Below, in pieces: positions 1-8,540 of a DNA stretch of 64,000 bases (the stretch's first letter is position 1; every line of letters starts with the position of its first letter). The notes under the pieces were generated by a model, which searched no databases, was not told the DNA's origin, and worked only from the letters and a program-made list of their open reading frames with translations. The DNA lies in NCBI RefSeq assembly GCF_001632365.1, contig NW_024468558.1, positions 124,285 to 188,284 on the forward strand. The letters run 5' to 3'. The position numbers and the translations under genes were made by a program. The stretch is from Laetiporus sulphureus 93-53 (Eukaryota > Basidiomycota > Agaricomycetes > Polyporales > Laetiporaceae).

Positions 1-1793
1 GTCAGTCTTCTTTGTGAGGCAACGTGGACATGGGCACTGTGGTAGATAGCGCATGCAAGTGAGAAGAACTCTGACGAGAATATTAGCATAGGAAGGATAC
101 AAATGCAAACAATTCTATACATACTTCTCAGGATAATCAGCGGAGTAAGTGAAAAACCTAGAAAACATTCACCGCAGCACTCCGTCTCCACATTGGATCA
201 ACATTCTGTGTTCGTAAGCGTGCATGAAGTCCAGATCGAGTGCGAGCAGCCATATCGCATGAAATAGTTCACGCTTGCAGAACCGGAGAATGTCCATGCT
301 AGTGAGTTCACCATACGTTTCTTCATACCAGTCTTGGAAATTATTGGGTAACTTGAAAGATAGAAATCAGGTAGCTTTCAGAAGACATAAATTAATGATG
401 CATACTTTAGAAATATATGTGAAATGGCAGCATGCCCCAGACCGCCGTCGTGCACGTGTGTACTTTGATTGAAAGCTGAATGAGATGTAAATGGGCTACA
501 ATGATGCCATTCTGAAGTTGGCTAAACATGTAGAATCTGACCAGAGCATGATAGGAGCAATGGCGACTTCAATATTATCAGAGTCGCCAGATGTTTTTGC
601 TTCCGCACGAAGTTTTGCATCTTCTTCAAGGAAGGCATCTGAATTATAAAGCTCACTGTAGATGCGAGTATCCTCAGTCGATCCTGTGTCATCATTTGTC
701 TGCTGCCAGAATTGTTTGAAGGGCTGCCAGTGATAGGTCTTTGCATCTGGATCCTCGCAAACCTTCTGAATGATATCAACCAGCCATCGCATGTGAATGT
801 CTCCCACTTCAAAGGTAGGAGCATCGTCTTCGAAGGTTTTTGTCTTCTCTTTAGGTACAGGAATTTTTACTGAGCACTGTCGCCAGCCTTCAGGGTGAGA
901 GAAACGACTTTCGTCATCTGCAGAGTCTAGACGGAATAGCTGAGTCACAGTACACCATTGCGACATCAACACTGAGAGATCAAAGTCATCTGCACATACT
1001 GTATAACCTCATTCACAAGTCGATCTATTTCAGCAAGAGACTTGTTATGTGGCCCTGTAGTGCTCCACATAACAATATGCGCAGTAGTAGCGTTATCGAA
1101 CGGGTGATACCAAGGCCTTGCTTTCTCCTTTTCCTTCACCTTCTTGAGACTCGGAGAGTCACAAAAGTCATCAAGAGAAGTGGTATCAGTTGGAGGGTAG
1201 GAGGGAGGTGAGGAATAATGATGGAACACACCAAACTCATTTGGTGTGGTGTCGTATATTGGCACATTTTCAATCGATGGCTGAGATTCATTGGGAACCT
1301 CTTCACATGAGATGGTGTGAGATCTTGTAGGACAATTTATGAGAGGCCTGGGTATGTGTGCTGGAAGGCCACGAGTAGATGATGGCAGAAAGTCTTGGAG
1401 TGCATGAGGTGCACGTCTTTGACGGCCGCTGTGGCTGAGAGACAGTGCAGGTTCTGGTGTTGCTACCCTCCCTGTGGATGACCTCTGCGTGAACTCAGGT
1501 GCAGGCTCATTATTCAAGTGATGCTGCAATCATTGACCGTGCATGCGCTCAGACATACCATGACTTACCTCATCATCCCGGAACTCATTCTGATCTCCCA
1601 GATCTCTGCTAGCCACTCCATCCCTCTCAGCCCTTGGAACCTTTGCAGCCCTAGCATTTTTCATGTTTGCCACATGCTTCTTGACAGATGATACGGTTGC
1701 TGCCTTGACAGATGAGCATAAGCTATAGTGTATAGTGAGACCTCGAGCATCTTTGCAGGTTTTTTTGCAAGAAAAGCAGGTATAGGAAGGCAT
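1..1793 (-). pseudogene. Plavaka-type DNA transposon transposase, N-terminal part, decayed
   Basis: The reading starts at 1793 with a C2H2-like finger (CFSCKK...HYSLC), as in Plavaka (CACTA-related) transposase proteins of Agaricomycetes. It continues through a low-complexity linker, the conserved YHPFDN...W block (about 1080-1120), the KIPVP/HMRWLVDII block (about 780-870) and the IYSELYNSDAF...LWSDSTCLANF block (about 520-660). Introns are visible at 1524-1568 (gtaagt...attgcag) and near 970-1010, and a further one near 75-130. Past 498 the homology continues in frame (SKYTRAR, NFQDWYEETYG, CKRELFHAIWLL, FTYSADYPEK) but is interrupted by TAG at about 496-498 and two TGA codons near 372 and 192. 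The element runs off the left edge, so its catalytic core is outside the window. Family assignment is from recognised motifs; the broken state is seen directly. Very likely non-functional. Confidence 0.75.
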
Positions 1794-2470
1794 AATGATG
1801 AGTAGTGAGATATACAGGACAATAAAGTCAGTCAACAGGCACGTCGAGAGACAACAGCATGGATGGTGTTGCGCGAGCGCAACTTGGCGCAAAGGCGTGT
1901 CAGTCATGTGATCACATAAAGTCGCTCAGCCTGAAAACTGGCCTCATCTCAGTCTATCTCATCATCTCTCATCTCCAACATCATCTCGGGCCAACTCTAA
2001 CTTTCATCTCAGACCAACTCTAAATCTCAGAACGCACATGGCAAAGGTATGTCATTCTGGCACCTAGGTCATAGACTTACATCTTTGCAAAGCCATCCGC
2101 AACGAAGTCAGCGGCATAAGCGAAGCATTCTGTCAAGTCACAAAAAGCTAATCCACCGAAATCATTGACGAAGAAATGGCCCGCAGGTGATGGCATCACG
2201 AGCACATGACCAAGCCGATGTTCATGCAGCCGTGAAGCCGATTGGTGGTTCGGCGTGGCTACCTCCGGTCCGGCGCAGGTGGCTAGCGGATAAGTGACCG
2301 AACCGTGGCAACACTATCTTATCGTGACTCTTCCAAAAAAGGCAACTGGTTGGGTGTGCTCACTATCCACAAGAGGGATCGATCGGGGCAGCCACCATCC
2401 ATACAATCTTGGGAGAAAATGCGACGGATCTATACAACATAGCGCCTTGACGATGCAGGATACAATTTCT
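1794..2470. other. Intergenic, no gene seen
   Basis: Between the transposase start and the 3' end of the first IRG-like gene. It has a short direct repetition of ctcatctca/ccaactcta units around 1945-2030, and no convincing coding sequence on either strand. Confidence 0.5.
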
Positions 2471-3679
2471 TCACTCAATCGACCGTCTCTTCGTCATTTC
2501 CGTCTCGAGATCTCGAAGCAACTCCGACTCATCGAGAATGTCCTTTGGATGCTTGCCTTTGACGACCTGCACCATCGCCTCCTTGTCGACGATGTAGACA
2601 CGCTGGCGTGGCAGCTGTGCAGTGTCGAGATTACGCGCCACACTCTCGCGAGTCTGCGAGATGTACTGCGCCCGCGCCCGCGCCGTCAGCTCCTCGTCAC
2701 TCTCATTCTCGCCCCACTCGAGATCATCTGCGAGGTTGCGGATGTGCTGTTTCGACTTTGATCGGACGATGAAGGCAGGGATCCGGAACAGCGCGCAGTT
2801 CCTGAGGATCGCGACGTCCGTCTCGGTGAAACGATTATCAAAAAGCACGATGATGCAGTCGAAGATGTAGAGGCCTTGAGCGTTGAAGTATACCCAGTCG
2901 GGGACGTTCAGCGTTCCTGCCCCAGGAATGTCGTACCACGCGATGGGATTGTTGGGGTCGGGATCGGGATACCGAGTAGGGGCGCTCGTCGTCTCCGTGA
3001 TGCCGGCGGCGGCGGCACCTCGATCCTTGTTGCGTAGGCCCCGGAACGCGTTGAGCAGCGACGACTTGCCGCTGCCCGAGACGCCGGCGATGGCGAAGTG
3101 GAAGACTCCTGGTTTGTACTGCAGTTCCTTCTTCTTCTGCTCAAACTCTTCCCGGCTGGGGAGAACGACGGGCCTGATGCCCTCCCTCAGGTCCTTCTCT
3201 GCCTTCTCGAGTGCGACCCTTGCCTCCTCTGCAGCCCTTTCCGACGCTTCCTTCTCTCGCTGGGCTGCCTCCTTCTCGGCGTGCGCCCTCTCGGCTTCCT
3301 CCTCCGCCCGGACTCTTTCCGCCTCCGCACGCAGCCTCTCCTCCTCAGCGCGCCTGCGGAACTCCTCGGCCTGATTCTTGTCCTCGTTTGCCTGGCGCAT
3401 CGCTTCCTCGGCTCTCCTAGCAGACTCTTCTGCAAGCCGTCTCGCCTCTTCTGCAGCCGCTTGCTCTGCCTCCCTTCGTCTAGCTTCTTCCTCTGCTCTG
3501 GCACGCTGCTCGTCAGCTATGCGCCGTTGTTCCTCCGCTTGCCGCATCTCGGCTTCCAGCTGTTGCTGTCGCGCCCGCGCGGCCTCAGCGTCCTGCTGAT
3601 GGGCTCTCACCTGAGCTTCCATCTGCGTCATTGTATCGTTGTGCTCCGAATGTCTACGCCGAGAGAAAAGCCCGCCCAT
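2471..3679 (-). CDS. IRG-type (immunity-related GTPase-like) protein with long coiled coil, copy 1
   Basis: Single-exon gene of 402 aa. It starts MGGLFS, a Gly2/Ser6 N-myristoylation-type N-terminus followed by Arg residues. Residues about 17-170 are an Ala/Glu/Arg-rich coiled coil built on RRAEEE-like heptads. The G domain follows: P-loop GVSGSGKS at 199-206, Thr-rich switch I around 227-236, G3 DIPGAG at 250-255, then LFDNRFTETD and VRSKSK at 305-310 where IRG proteins usually carry TKxD. The fold matches the IIGP/IRG family, whose animal members act on membranes of intracellular vacuoles; the fungal role is unknown. The start is chosen because the MGG terminus is shared with copy 2. The G4 Asp appears absent. 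The second copy lies head-to-tail about 1 kb upstream. GTPase identity is firm; function is not inferred. Confidence 0.85.
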   Translation of the reverse strand: MGGLFSRRRHSEHNDTMTQMEAQVRAHQQDAEAARARQQQLEAEMRQAEEQRRIADEQRARAEEEARRREAEQAAAEEARRLAEESARRAEEAMRQANEDKNQAEEFRRRAEEERLRAEAERVRAEEEAERAHAEKEAAQREKEASERAAEEARVALEKAEKDLREGIRPVVLPSREEFEQKKKELQYKPGVFHFAIAGVSGSGKSSLLNAFRGLRNKDRGAAAAGITETTSAPTRYPDPDPNNPIAWYDIPGAGTLNVPDWVYFNAQGLYIFDCIIVLFDNRFTETDVAILRNCALFRIPAFIVRSKSKQHIRNLADDLEWGENESDEELTARARAQYISQTRESVARNLDTAQLPRQRVYIVDKEAMVQVVKGKHPKDILDESELLRDLETEMTKRRSIE

Positions 3680-3882
3680 CGTTGGTTATCGCAGTGTGTG
3701 ATCTAGAAGCTCAAAGTGATTTTGAGCGTCGAACTGACGCTGAGCGCTGTAATGGTTGATGTCACCACAGTAGGAGACCATAAAGTTGAGATACATACTT
3801 CAAAAAGATGTCTACGATGTAGGGGAGGAGGACGCTGAGCGAGTGAGGTATGCGGCCCTTATCCCTTTTGTATCTTTGCGTC

Positions 3883-3899
3883 GTGAAGAATGTCTTCAT
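3883..3899. promoter_or_regulatory. Palindromic promoter motif, IRG copy 1
   Basis: GTGAAGAATGTCTTCAT is a 7-3-7 near-perfect inverted repeat about 205 bp upstream of the copy 1 start codon. The same block occurs at a similar distance upstream of the other two IRG copies (6188-6204 and 18756-18772). A regulator binding site is inferred; GAA and TTC triplets spaced like a gapped heat-shock element are visible, but that reading is speculative. Confidence 0.45.
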
Positions 3900-4706
3900 C
3901 CACGCTACACCGTGCATGCGTGCTCGCACGAATGTTCGGTGTCATTTCTTCATAGCGTTGACGACAGGCGATTGAATGCTGCCGTAATCACTACCCGGGT
4001 GTGCATTGGCTATGACACTATCGCCGCCCATGATCGCAGATGATTGGTGCGCTCGTAGTGGCAGGCAAGGCTTGGAAGACATTGCATATACGCCACGTCC
4101 CAAGACCGGAGAGATATGAAACCCACCATGACAGGTCTTTAACATCGCATGGAACTTCCCATAAAGGAGAGAATGTGTTCGTGATATTCCCGCCATCGAA
4201 CGGCAAACTAGGTTGCATGCACGGGGAACTCATTCGATCCCGCTACAATGTGTATCAGACCACAGAAGACCACGGAAGACAAGGGATCCTCGCCCCGTGT
4301 GCGGTTCGCTGTGCAAACCTTATATCCCCACCCGACGGTTGTAGTAGGGTCGTGTCGAAATCAAGTCAAACCTTGAGGTCAGAAGTCGGTCCATGAGTTT
4401 GCTGGGCGTGCGAGATGCACTAACAAGCTTCCGTCGACCTCAAGTATTGGAGAAGCGTGCAAAAACGACATGGGCGGTTGAGAGACATGGTCACATTTTA
4501 CATTCTGTATCGACAGACGCACCTCACATGACAGAAAGCGTGGCGATAGTACAAGGAAGGAACTGACAGAACAACGTCAAGGAATACAGGAATATTCGCA
4601 GATGAAGAATCCCCGTCATGCACGGCCTCGGAAAAAATGCGACACGAAACGAACTAGACAACGAAGAAAACCCGCGGCAGATAAGCGGTTCCAACGCGCA
4701 GCTAGT
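3900..4706. other. Spacer between IRG copies, no gene seen
   Basis: Open frames here are short and overlap on both strands without family motifs. It holds the distal upstream region of copy 1 and the 3' flank of copy 2. Confidence 0.45.
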
Positions 4707-5984
4707 TCACTTGGTCACCCGCCTCTTTCGTGCCTCAGTGAGGAGATCCCGCAGCAGCTCCCATTCATCGAGGGCGTTTCTTAGGAGCTTGCCCTTCACG
4801 GCCTGTACCATCATCTCTTTGTCAACAATGTAGACGCGCTGGTGTGGCAGCTGCGCAAGGTCCAGGTTGCGCACCACACTCTCACGAGTCTCCAAGAGAT
4901 ACTGCTTGAGGGCCCTCGCCAACACCTCCTCATCGCTTTCATCTTCGCCCTGTTCCAGGTCGTCTGCGAGGTTTCGAATATGCTGGTTGGACTTTGAGCG
5001 CACGATATATGCAGGGATCTTGAACCGCGCGCAGTTCCTCAGAATCGCGACATCCGTTTCGGTAAAACGATTATCAAAGAGCACGATGATGCAGTCGAAG
5101 ATGTAAAGACCTTGCGCGTTGAAGTACACCCAATCCGGGATGTTCAAGGTTCCTGCCCCTGGAATGTCGTACCACACGAATGGATTCTGAGGATCAGGAT
5201 CCGGGTATCGAGTCGGGACGCTCGTCGTCTCGGTTACGCCAGTGGCGGCAGCGCCCCGATCTTTGTTGCGCAGACCGCGGAATGCGTTGAGCAGCGATGA
5301 CTTGCCACTGCCCGAGACGCCGGCGATGGCGAAGTGGAAGAGTCCCTCTCGATACTGGAGATCCTTCTTCTTCTGCCGGAGCTCCTCAGGACTCGGGACG
5401 ATGATGGGCTTGATACCCTCCCTCAGGTCCTTCTCGGCTTTCTCGAGTGCCGTCTGAGCCTGCGCGGCTGCCCTGTCTGAGGCCTCTTTGGCTCGCTGGG
5501 CTGCTTCCTGCTCAACACGCGCCTTCCTTGCTTCGTCGTCCGCCCGAACCCTCTCCGCCTCAGCACGCTGCCTATCCTCCTCAGCGCGCCTGCGGGACTC
5601 CTCCGCCTGGCGCTTGTCCTCGTTTGCGTGGCGCATCGCTTCTTCAGCTCTCCTGGCAGACTCCTCCGCCACCCGTCTGGCTTCCTCGGCAAGCATCCTG
5701 TCCCGCTCTCTCCTCCTAGCCTCTTCCTCGGCCCTGGCACGCTCTTCTTCGGCTCGTCGCCGCCGTTCCTCCGCTCGCTGTTTCTCGGCTTCTAACCTCT
5801 GTTGTTCTGCACGTGCGGCTTCAGCTTCCTGGTGCTTTTGTCTCCCGAGGTTCTCTAGTCGCGCTAGAGTAGGATTCTGTCCGACGGACCCTGACTGAGA
5901 TGCCCCGCGAATGACCTCAAGTACACTGAAGACTGCTCCGACAAGGGGAACGGCACGCGTAACGGCGGAGACAACGCCACCCAT
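4707..5984 (-). CDS. IRG-type GTPase with long coiled coil, copy 2
   Basis: Single exon, 425 aa, a close paralogue of the gene at 2471-3679. The N-terminus is MGGVVS (Gly2, Ser6) followed by a short hydrophobic stretch (AVPLVGAVFSVLEVI) that copy 1 lacks, then a coiled coil over about residues 45-190 and the G domain with GVSGSGKSS, switch I TETTS, DIPGAG, LFDNRFTETD and VRSKSN in place of the usual TKxD. The GTPase parts of the two copies are nearly identical over long stretches, whereas the N-terminal 35 residues and the last 40 differ, suggesting selection on the G domain and divergence of targeting segments. Myristoylation plus the hydrophobic segment suggest membrane attachment (inference). 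The frame is intact. Reading as an IRG/IIGP-like GTPase is secure; role in defence is only an analogy with animal IRGs. Confidence 0.85.
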   Translation of the reverse strand: MGGVVSAVTRAVPLVGAVFSVLEVIRGASQSGSVGQNPTLARLENLGRQKHQEAEAARAEQQRLEAEKQRAEERRRRAEEERARAEEEARRRERDRMLAEEARRVAEESARRAEEAMRHANEDKRQAEESRRRAEEDRQRAEAERVRADDEARKARVEQEAAQRAKEASDRAAAQAQTALEKAEKDLREGIKPIIVPSPEELRQKKKDLQYREGLFHFAIAGVSGSGKSSLLNAFRGLRNKDRGAAATGVTETTSVPTRYPDPDPQNPFVWYDIPGAGTLNIPDWVYFNAQGLYIFDCIIVLFDNRFTETDVAILRNCARFKIPAYIVRSKSNQHIRNLADDLEQGEDESDEEVLARALKQYLLETRESVVRNLDLAQLPHQRVYIVDKEMMVQAVKGKLLRNALDEWELLRDLLTEARKRRVTK

Positions 5985-6187
5985 CGATCACTGTTGATGC
6001 GTAGGATGTAGCGGTCAGACGTATGCTCGAGAGTCGGCTGGACGGTGAGTGCTTGGATGGACAGTGTCACTGGTTGAAGCAACAATGGAGGGTAGAAAAC
6101 GTGCGTATCACAGTCGTCCGCAAGTAGGAGGAAGGAACGTTGACTGGGTGAGGAGAAAATGCCTCCGTCCCTTAATATCATTGTGCC

Positions 6188-6204
6188 GTGAAGATTGTCT
6201 TCAC
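6188..6204. promoter_or_regulatory. Palindromic promoter motif, IRG copy 2
   Basis: GTGAAGATTGTCTTCAC is a perfect 7-3-7 inverted repeat about 204 bp upstream of the copy 2 ATG. It sits in a longer block (about 6090-6350) that is shared with the flank of the truncated copy 3 (about 18660-18870). Confidence 0.5.
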
Positions 6205-6349
6205 CCACGTTGCATATAAACTTTGTGCATATGGACGAGCGTCCGGTGTATTGCCAAATGTCAGCGACGAACAATAGCGCGTTTAGAAAGCTGAAAGCCA
6301 GGCGATGATCGATATGTACATGCCAGGTTACGTACGACATAAACCCATC

Positions 6350-6660
6350 ATTGGTGGTGAACAATACGGCTCTGGCAGGCCCGATGTCTTGCATGAATGG
6401 AAAGGTCCTAATAAACACAGTGACAGGTACAGCATTCGGTTGCAACGTTTAGGACCAAGGTGTGATTCACAATTGAATGTTCTCGTGATATAGCGGCGAA
6501 CTGCATAGCAGCTTGATGCATACACCGATACCTGCAATGCGGATCAGACCACAGAACGATTGCGATTCTCAGCCAGTATGCAGCCTTCTGCGCAAACTTA
6601 ATACGTTGATACGGTCTCTTCCTAGAACGTTTGTCTCTAGATACTGCCTACACCGATACC
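6350..6660. repeat. Dispersed repeat, copy A
   Basis: This stretch resembles 23215-23480 in the same orientation. Shared blocks include the segments around 6515-6575/23345-23405 (caccgatacctg...atgcggatcagacc) and 6580-6640/23405-23465. It is probably old duplicated flanking DNA of the IRG unit, because it follows directly on the shared IRG promoter block. No coding function is seen. Confidence 0.55.
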
Positions 6661-6722
6661 TGCATGCAGGTATCAGCATTAGTCGTCTTCACACTCTCCC
6701 TCATTCTTCGTATTCACGGCGA

Positions 6723-8047
6723 TTATTCATTCAAGTAATTGAAAACGTTATGGGCATGCGAACAGATAAGATACCATATCATGGTCATGCTGTTTCCGTC
6801 TGGACGCTTGACAGTCTTCCTGTTGACTCCAACCGGGTGCTTGGCCTCTCCAATACGCCCGGCCCAATCGAAGTCGATAAGGTGAACCATCACGTCGTCA
6901 GATGCAAGCGATTCAGGATCGATGAGAAGATTGGTATCCCGAATGTCCCCATGAACGAATCCTCCTTCGTGCAGCATGCGGACGATGCTCTTTACTTTGC
7001 ATCGTACCTTTTCCTGGTCAGCCTTCGAGAGGCTCAGACCATAGAGCGGTTGGTATTTCGATCTGTCCATGATGACTGCAATCCAGTCTGCAGAGATTCG
7101 AATGCATTGCCGGAGAGTCGGCGCCCAACCGCGGGATGCGAGATAGTCATGCGCAGCCTCCGAATACTGCCATGTGGACTTGACGAGGCACTCGCGAGAG
7201 TCAGGGTGGTTGACGATGGCGGAGAAGACGAGCTCTTGCTCATCAAGCCGTCCGTCGTACGTGAACCTGATTTCCCTTCCGCTGTCTTTGTAGGACGTCA
7301 CGAACGGATATCCACGAGCTTTCTGAAGACGATGATCGTACTGCTTTGATGGGGGTGGATTCGCCTTGGCCTCGGCTTCGATTGAGTTGTAGTGTGCTTG
7401 GATATTGCCAACAGCAACCACGAGTGCACACGAGAGGGAGCGTGTCGTACTCAGTCGAACGGTTGCAGCCAAAGGCATGTGTAGGTCCCGCAATCTTGCT
7501 GAATTCATCAGAAAGAGTTAGGGATGACGGCGCCGTCTTCAGAAGCTTCAGTCCTAGAAGACTGCTATCTTCTTCGACTTGTTCTACTTCGTCATCTTGC
7601 GCTTGCTCTGCATATCATCTGCGATGACGAATCAGTTGAAGATAGCATAAAAAGCAATTGCACGCGACGCACCGGGCACCTGCACAAGCAGAGTCTCTTG
7701 CTTCAAGAGCTTTAGATCTGCTATCGTACGCCTCGCGCCAAGTTGTTTGACTTTCTGGTTGCAGAAGGCCTCGCTGATTTGATCCTGCAGCATTTCACGG
7801 TCTTCACCATCGAAAAAGATTGTCTCATCCGTGCATCTTTACACTGCGAGCTCGTTAAGAGCGATGCCGTCAAGACCGGTGATAGCTTTTCCTTAACCTT
7901 CTCCCTCAAGTTACTGACACTGGCTGCGGGAGGCACATTGACATCGAATAGCGCTCCGATGGGCTTACCCTCAGCGTGATTGATGAGGAGACACCAAACT
8001 TCGTCTGTGGTCCAAGGTCGTGACCACGCTATGTCACGTCACACGTC
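6723..8047 (-). pseudogene. Crinkler-like (CRN) protein with kinase-like C-terminal domain, broken
   Basis: The upstream part (about 8020-7640) reads as a Crinkler N-terminal ubiquitin-like domain: VWCLLINHAEGKPIG, then after a frameshift near 7870 DGIALNELAV, an in-frame TAA near 7842, RCTDETIFFDGED, DQISEAF and LLVQVPG. No in-frame ATG precedes it, and the retrotransposon begins only about 30 bp upstream. The downstream part (7508-6723, open for 261 codons) is a kinase-like domain with HGDIRDTN (catalytic-loop-like, Asp retained) and DFDWAG in the DFG position, as in CRN kinase-type C-termini of Agaricomycetes. A further stop near 7644 separates the halves. CRN proteins are modular proteins first known as oomycete effectors; in fungi their role is unclear. 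The 261-codon piece could still be expressed alone, but as a two-domain gene it is broken. Confidence 0.65.
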
Positions 8048-8052
8048 AGACA
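8048..8052 (+). repeat. Target-site duplication AGACA (left)
   Basis: The 5 bp AGACA directly precedes the left LTR and is repeated directly after the right LTR (17611-17615), which marks a clean integrase-mediated insertion. Confidence 0.9.
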
Positions 8053-8498
8053 TGTGAAGGATCTCAAGAACTCCTGGATCCACTCTCGCCTATCCCGTCA
8101 GGGATCTTTAGCTTAAGTGGAGGAGTAAAGACCAACTCGAAACTGAGGGGTAGGCCTCAGCTCGAGCGGGTATATATACAAGAGGGACCAGACCCCTGGT
8201 ACCGGGTGTAAAACCCTGCGTACCCTAGGTTTGTAATAATACATCATTATGGCGTGCTATGGCGTGCTCAGGCCTAGTGAAGTCCATCTAAGTCTAGGAG
8301 TGTCTATGGAGTCCAGGCCTATGATGTCACTATGACGTAGGGTCACGTGACTGATACATGTCCGAGGGATGTCCGAGTGGCGTGGGTATACTATGATATA
8401 TACGTGGAGGCGTAGCGGTATCTTCTATAAATGGTAACTAGGTGGATAAATAATGGTCCGTGGGCGCTTGAGACTTGTGGCGCGGAAAAACCATGACA
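8053..8498 (-). repeat. 3' LTR
   Basis: TG...CA termini, 446 bp, about 96 percent identical to 17165-17610. It contains the TATATATA box (8171-8178) and the 11-nt AACTCGAAACT block (8134-8144, plus strand) that matches the predicted primer region. Confidence 0.93.
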
Positions 8499-8540
8499 GT
8501 ACCCCCCTCCAGGCCGAAGTGTCCTCACGAGGCTTGAATT

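Noticed and set aside
2883..3706. Long plus-strand ORFs opposite the IRG coiled coils (also 5488-5898 and 17727-18504)
   Set aside because: They are antisense shadows of the Glu/Arg/Ala repeats; the minus-strand reading has clear heptads and a GTPase domain.
5864..6445. 193-codon minus-strand ORF
   Set aside because: Overlaps the start of IRG copy 2 and its promoter block, has no domain, and related frames in the other repeat copies are not conserved.
6513..7349. 278-codon plus-strand ORF
   Set aside because: Antisense to the CRN kinase-like domain, which has recognisable HGD and DFD motifs.
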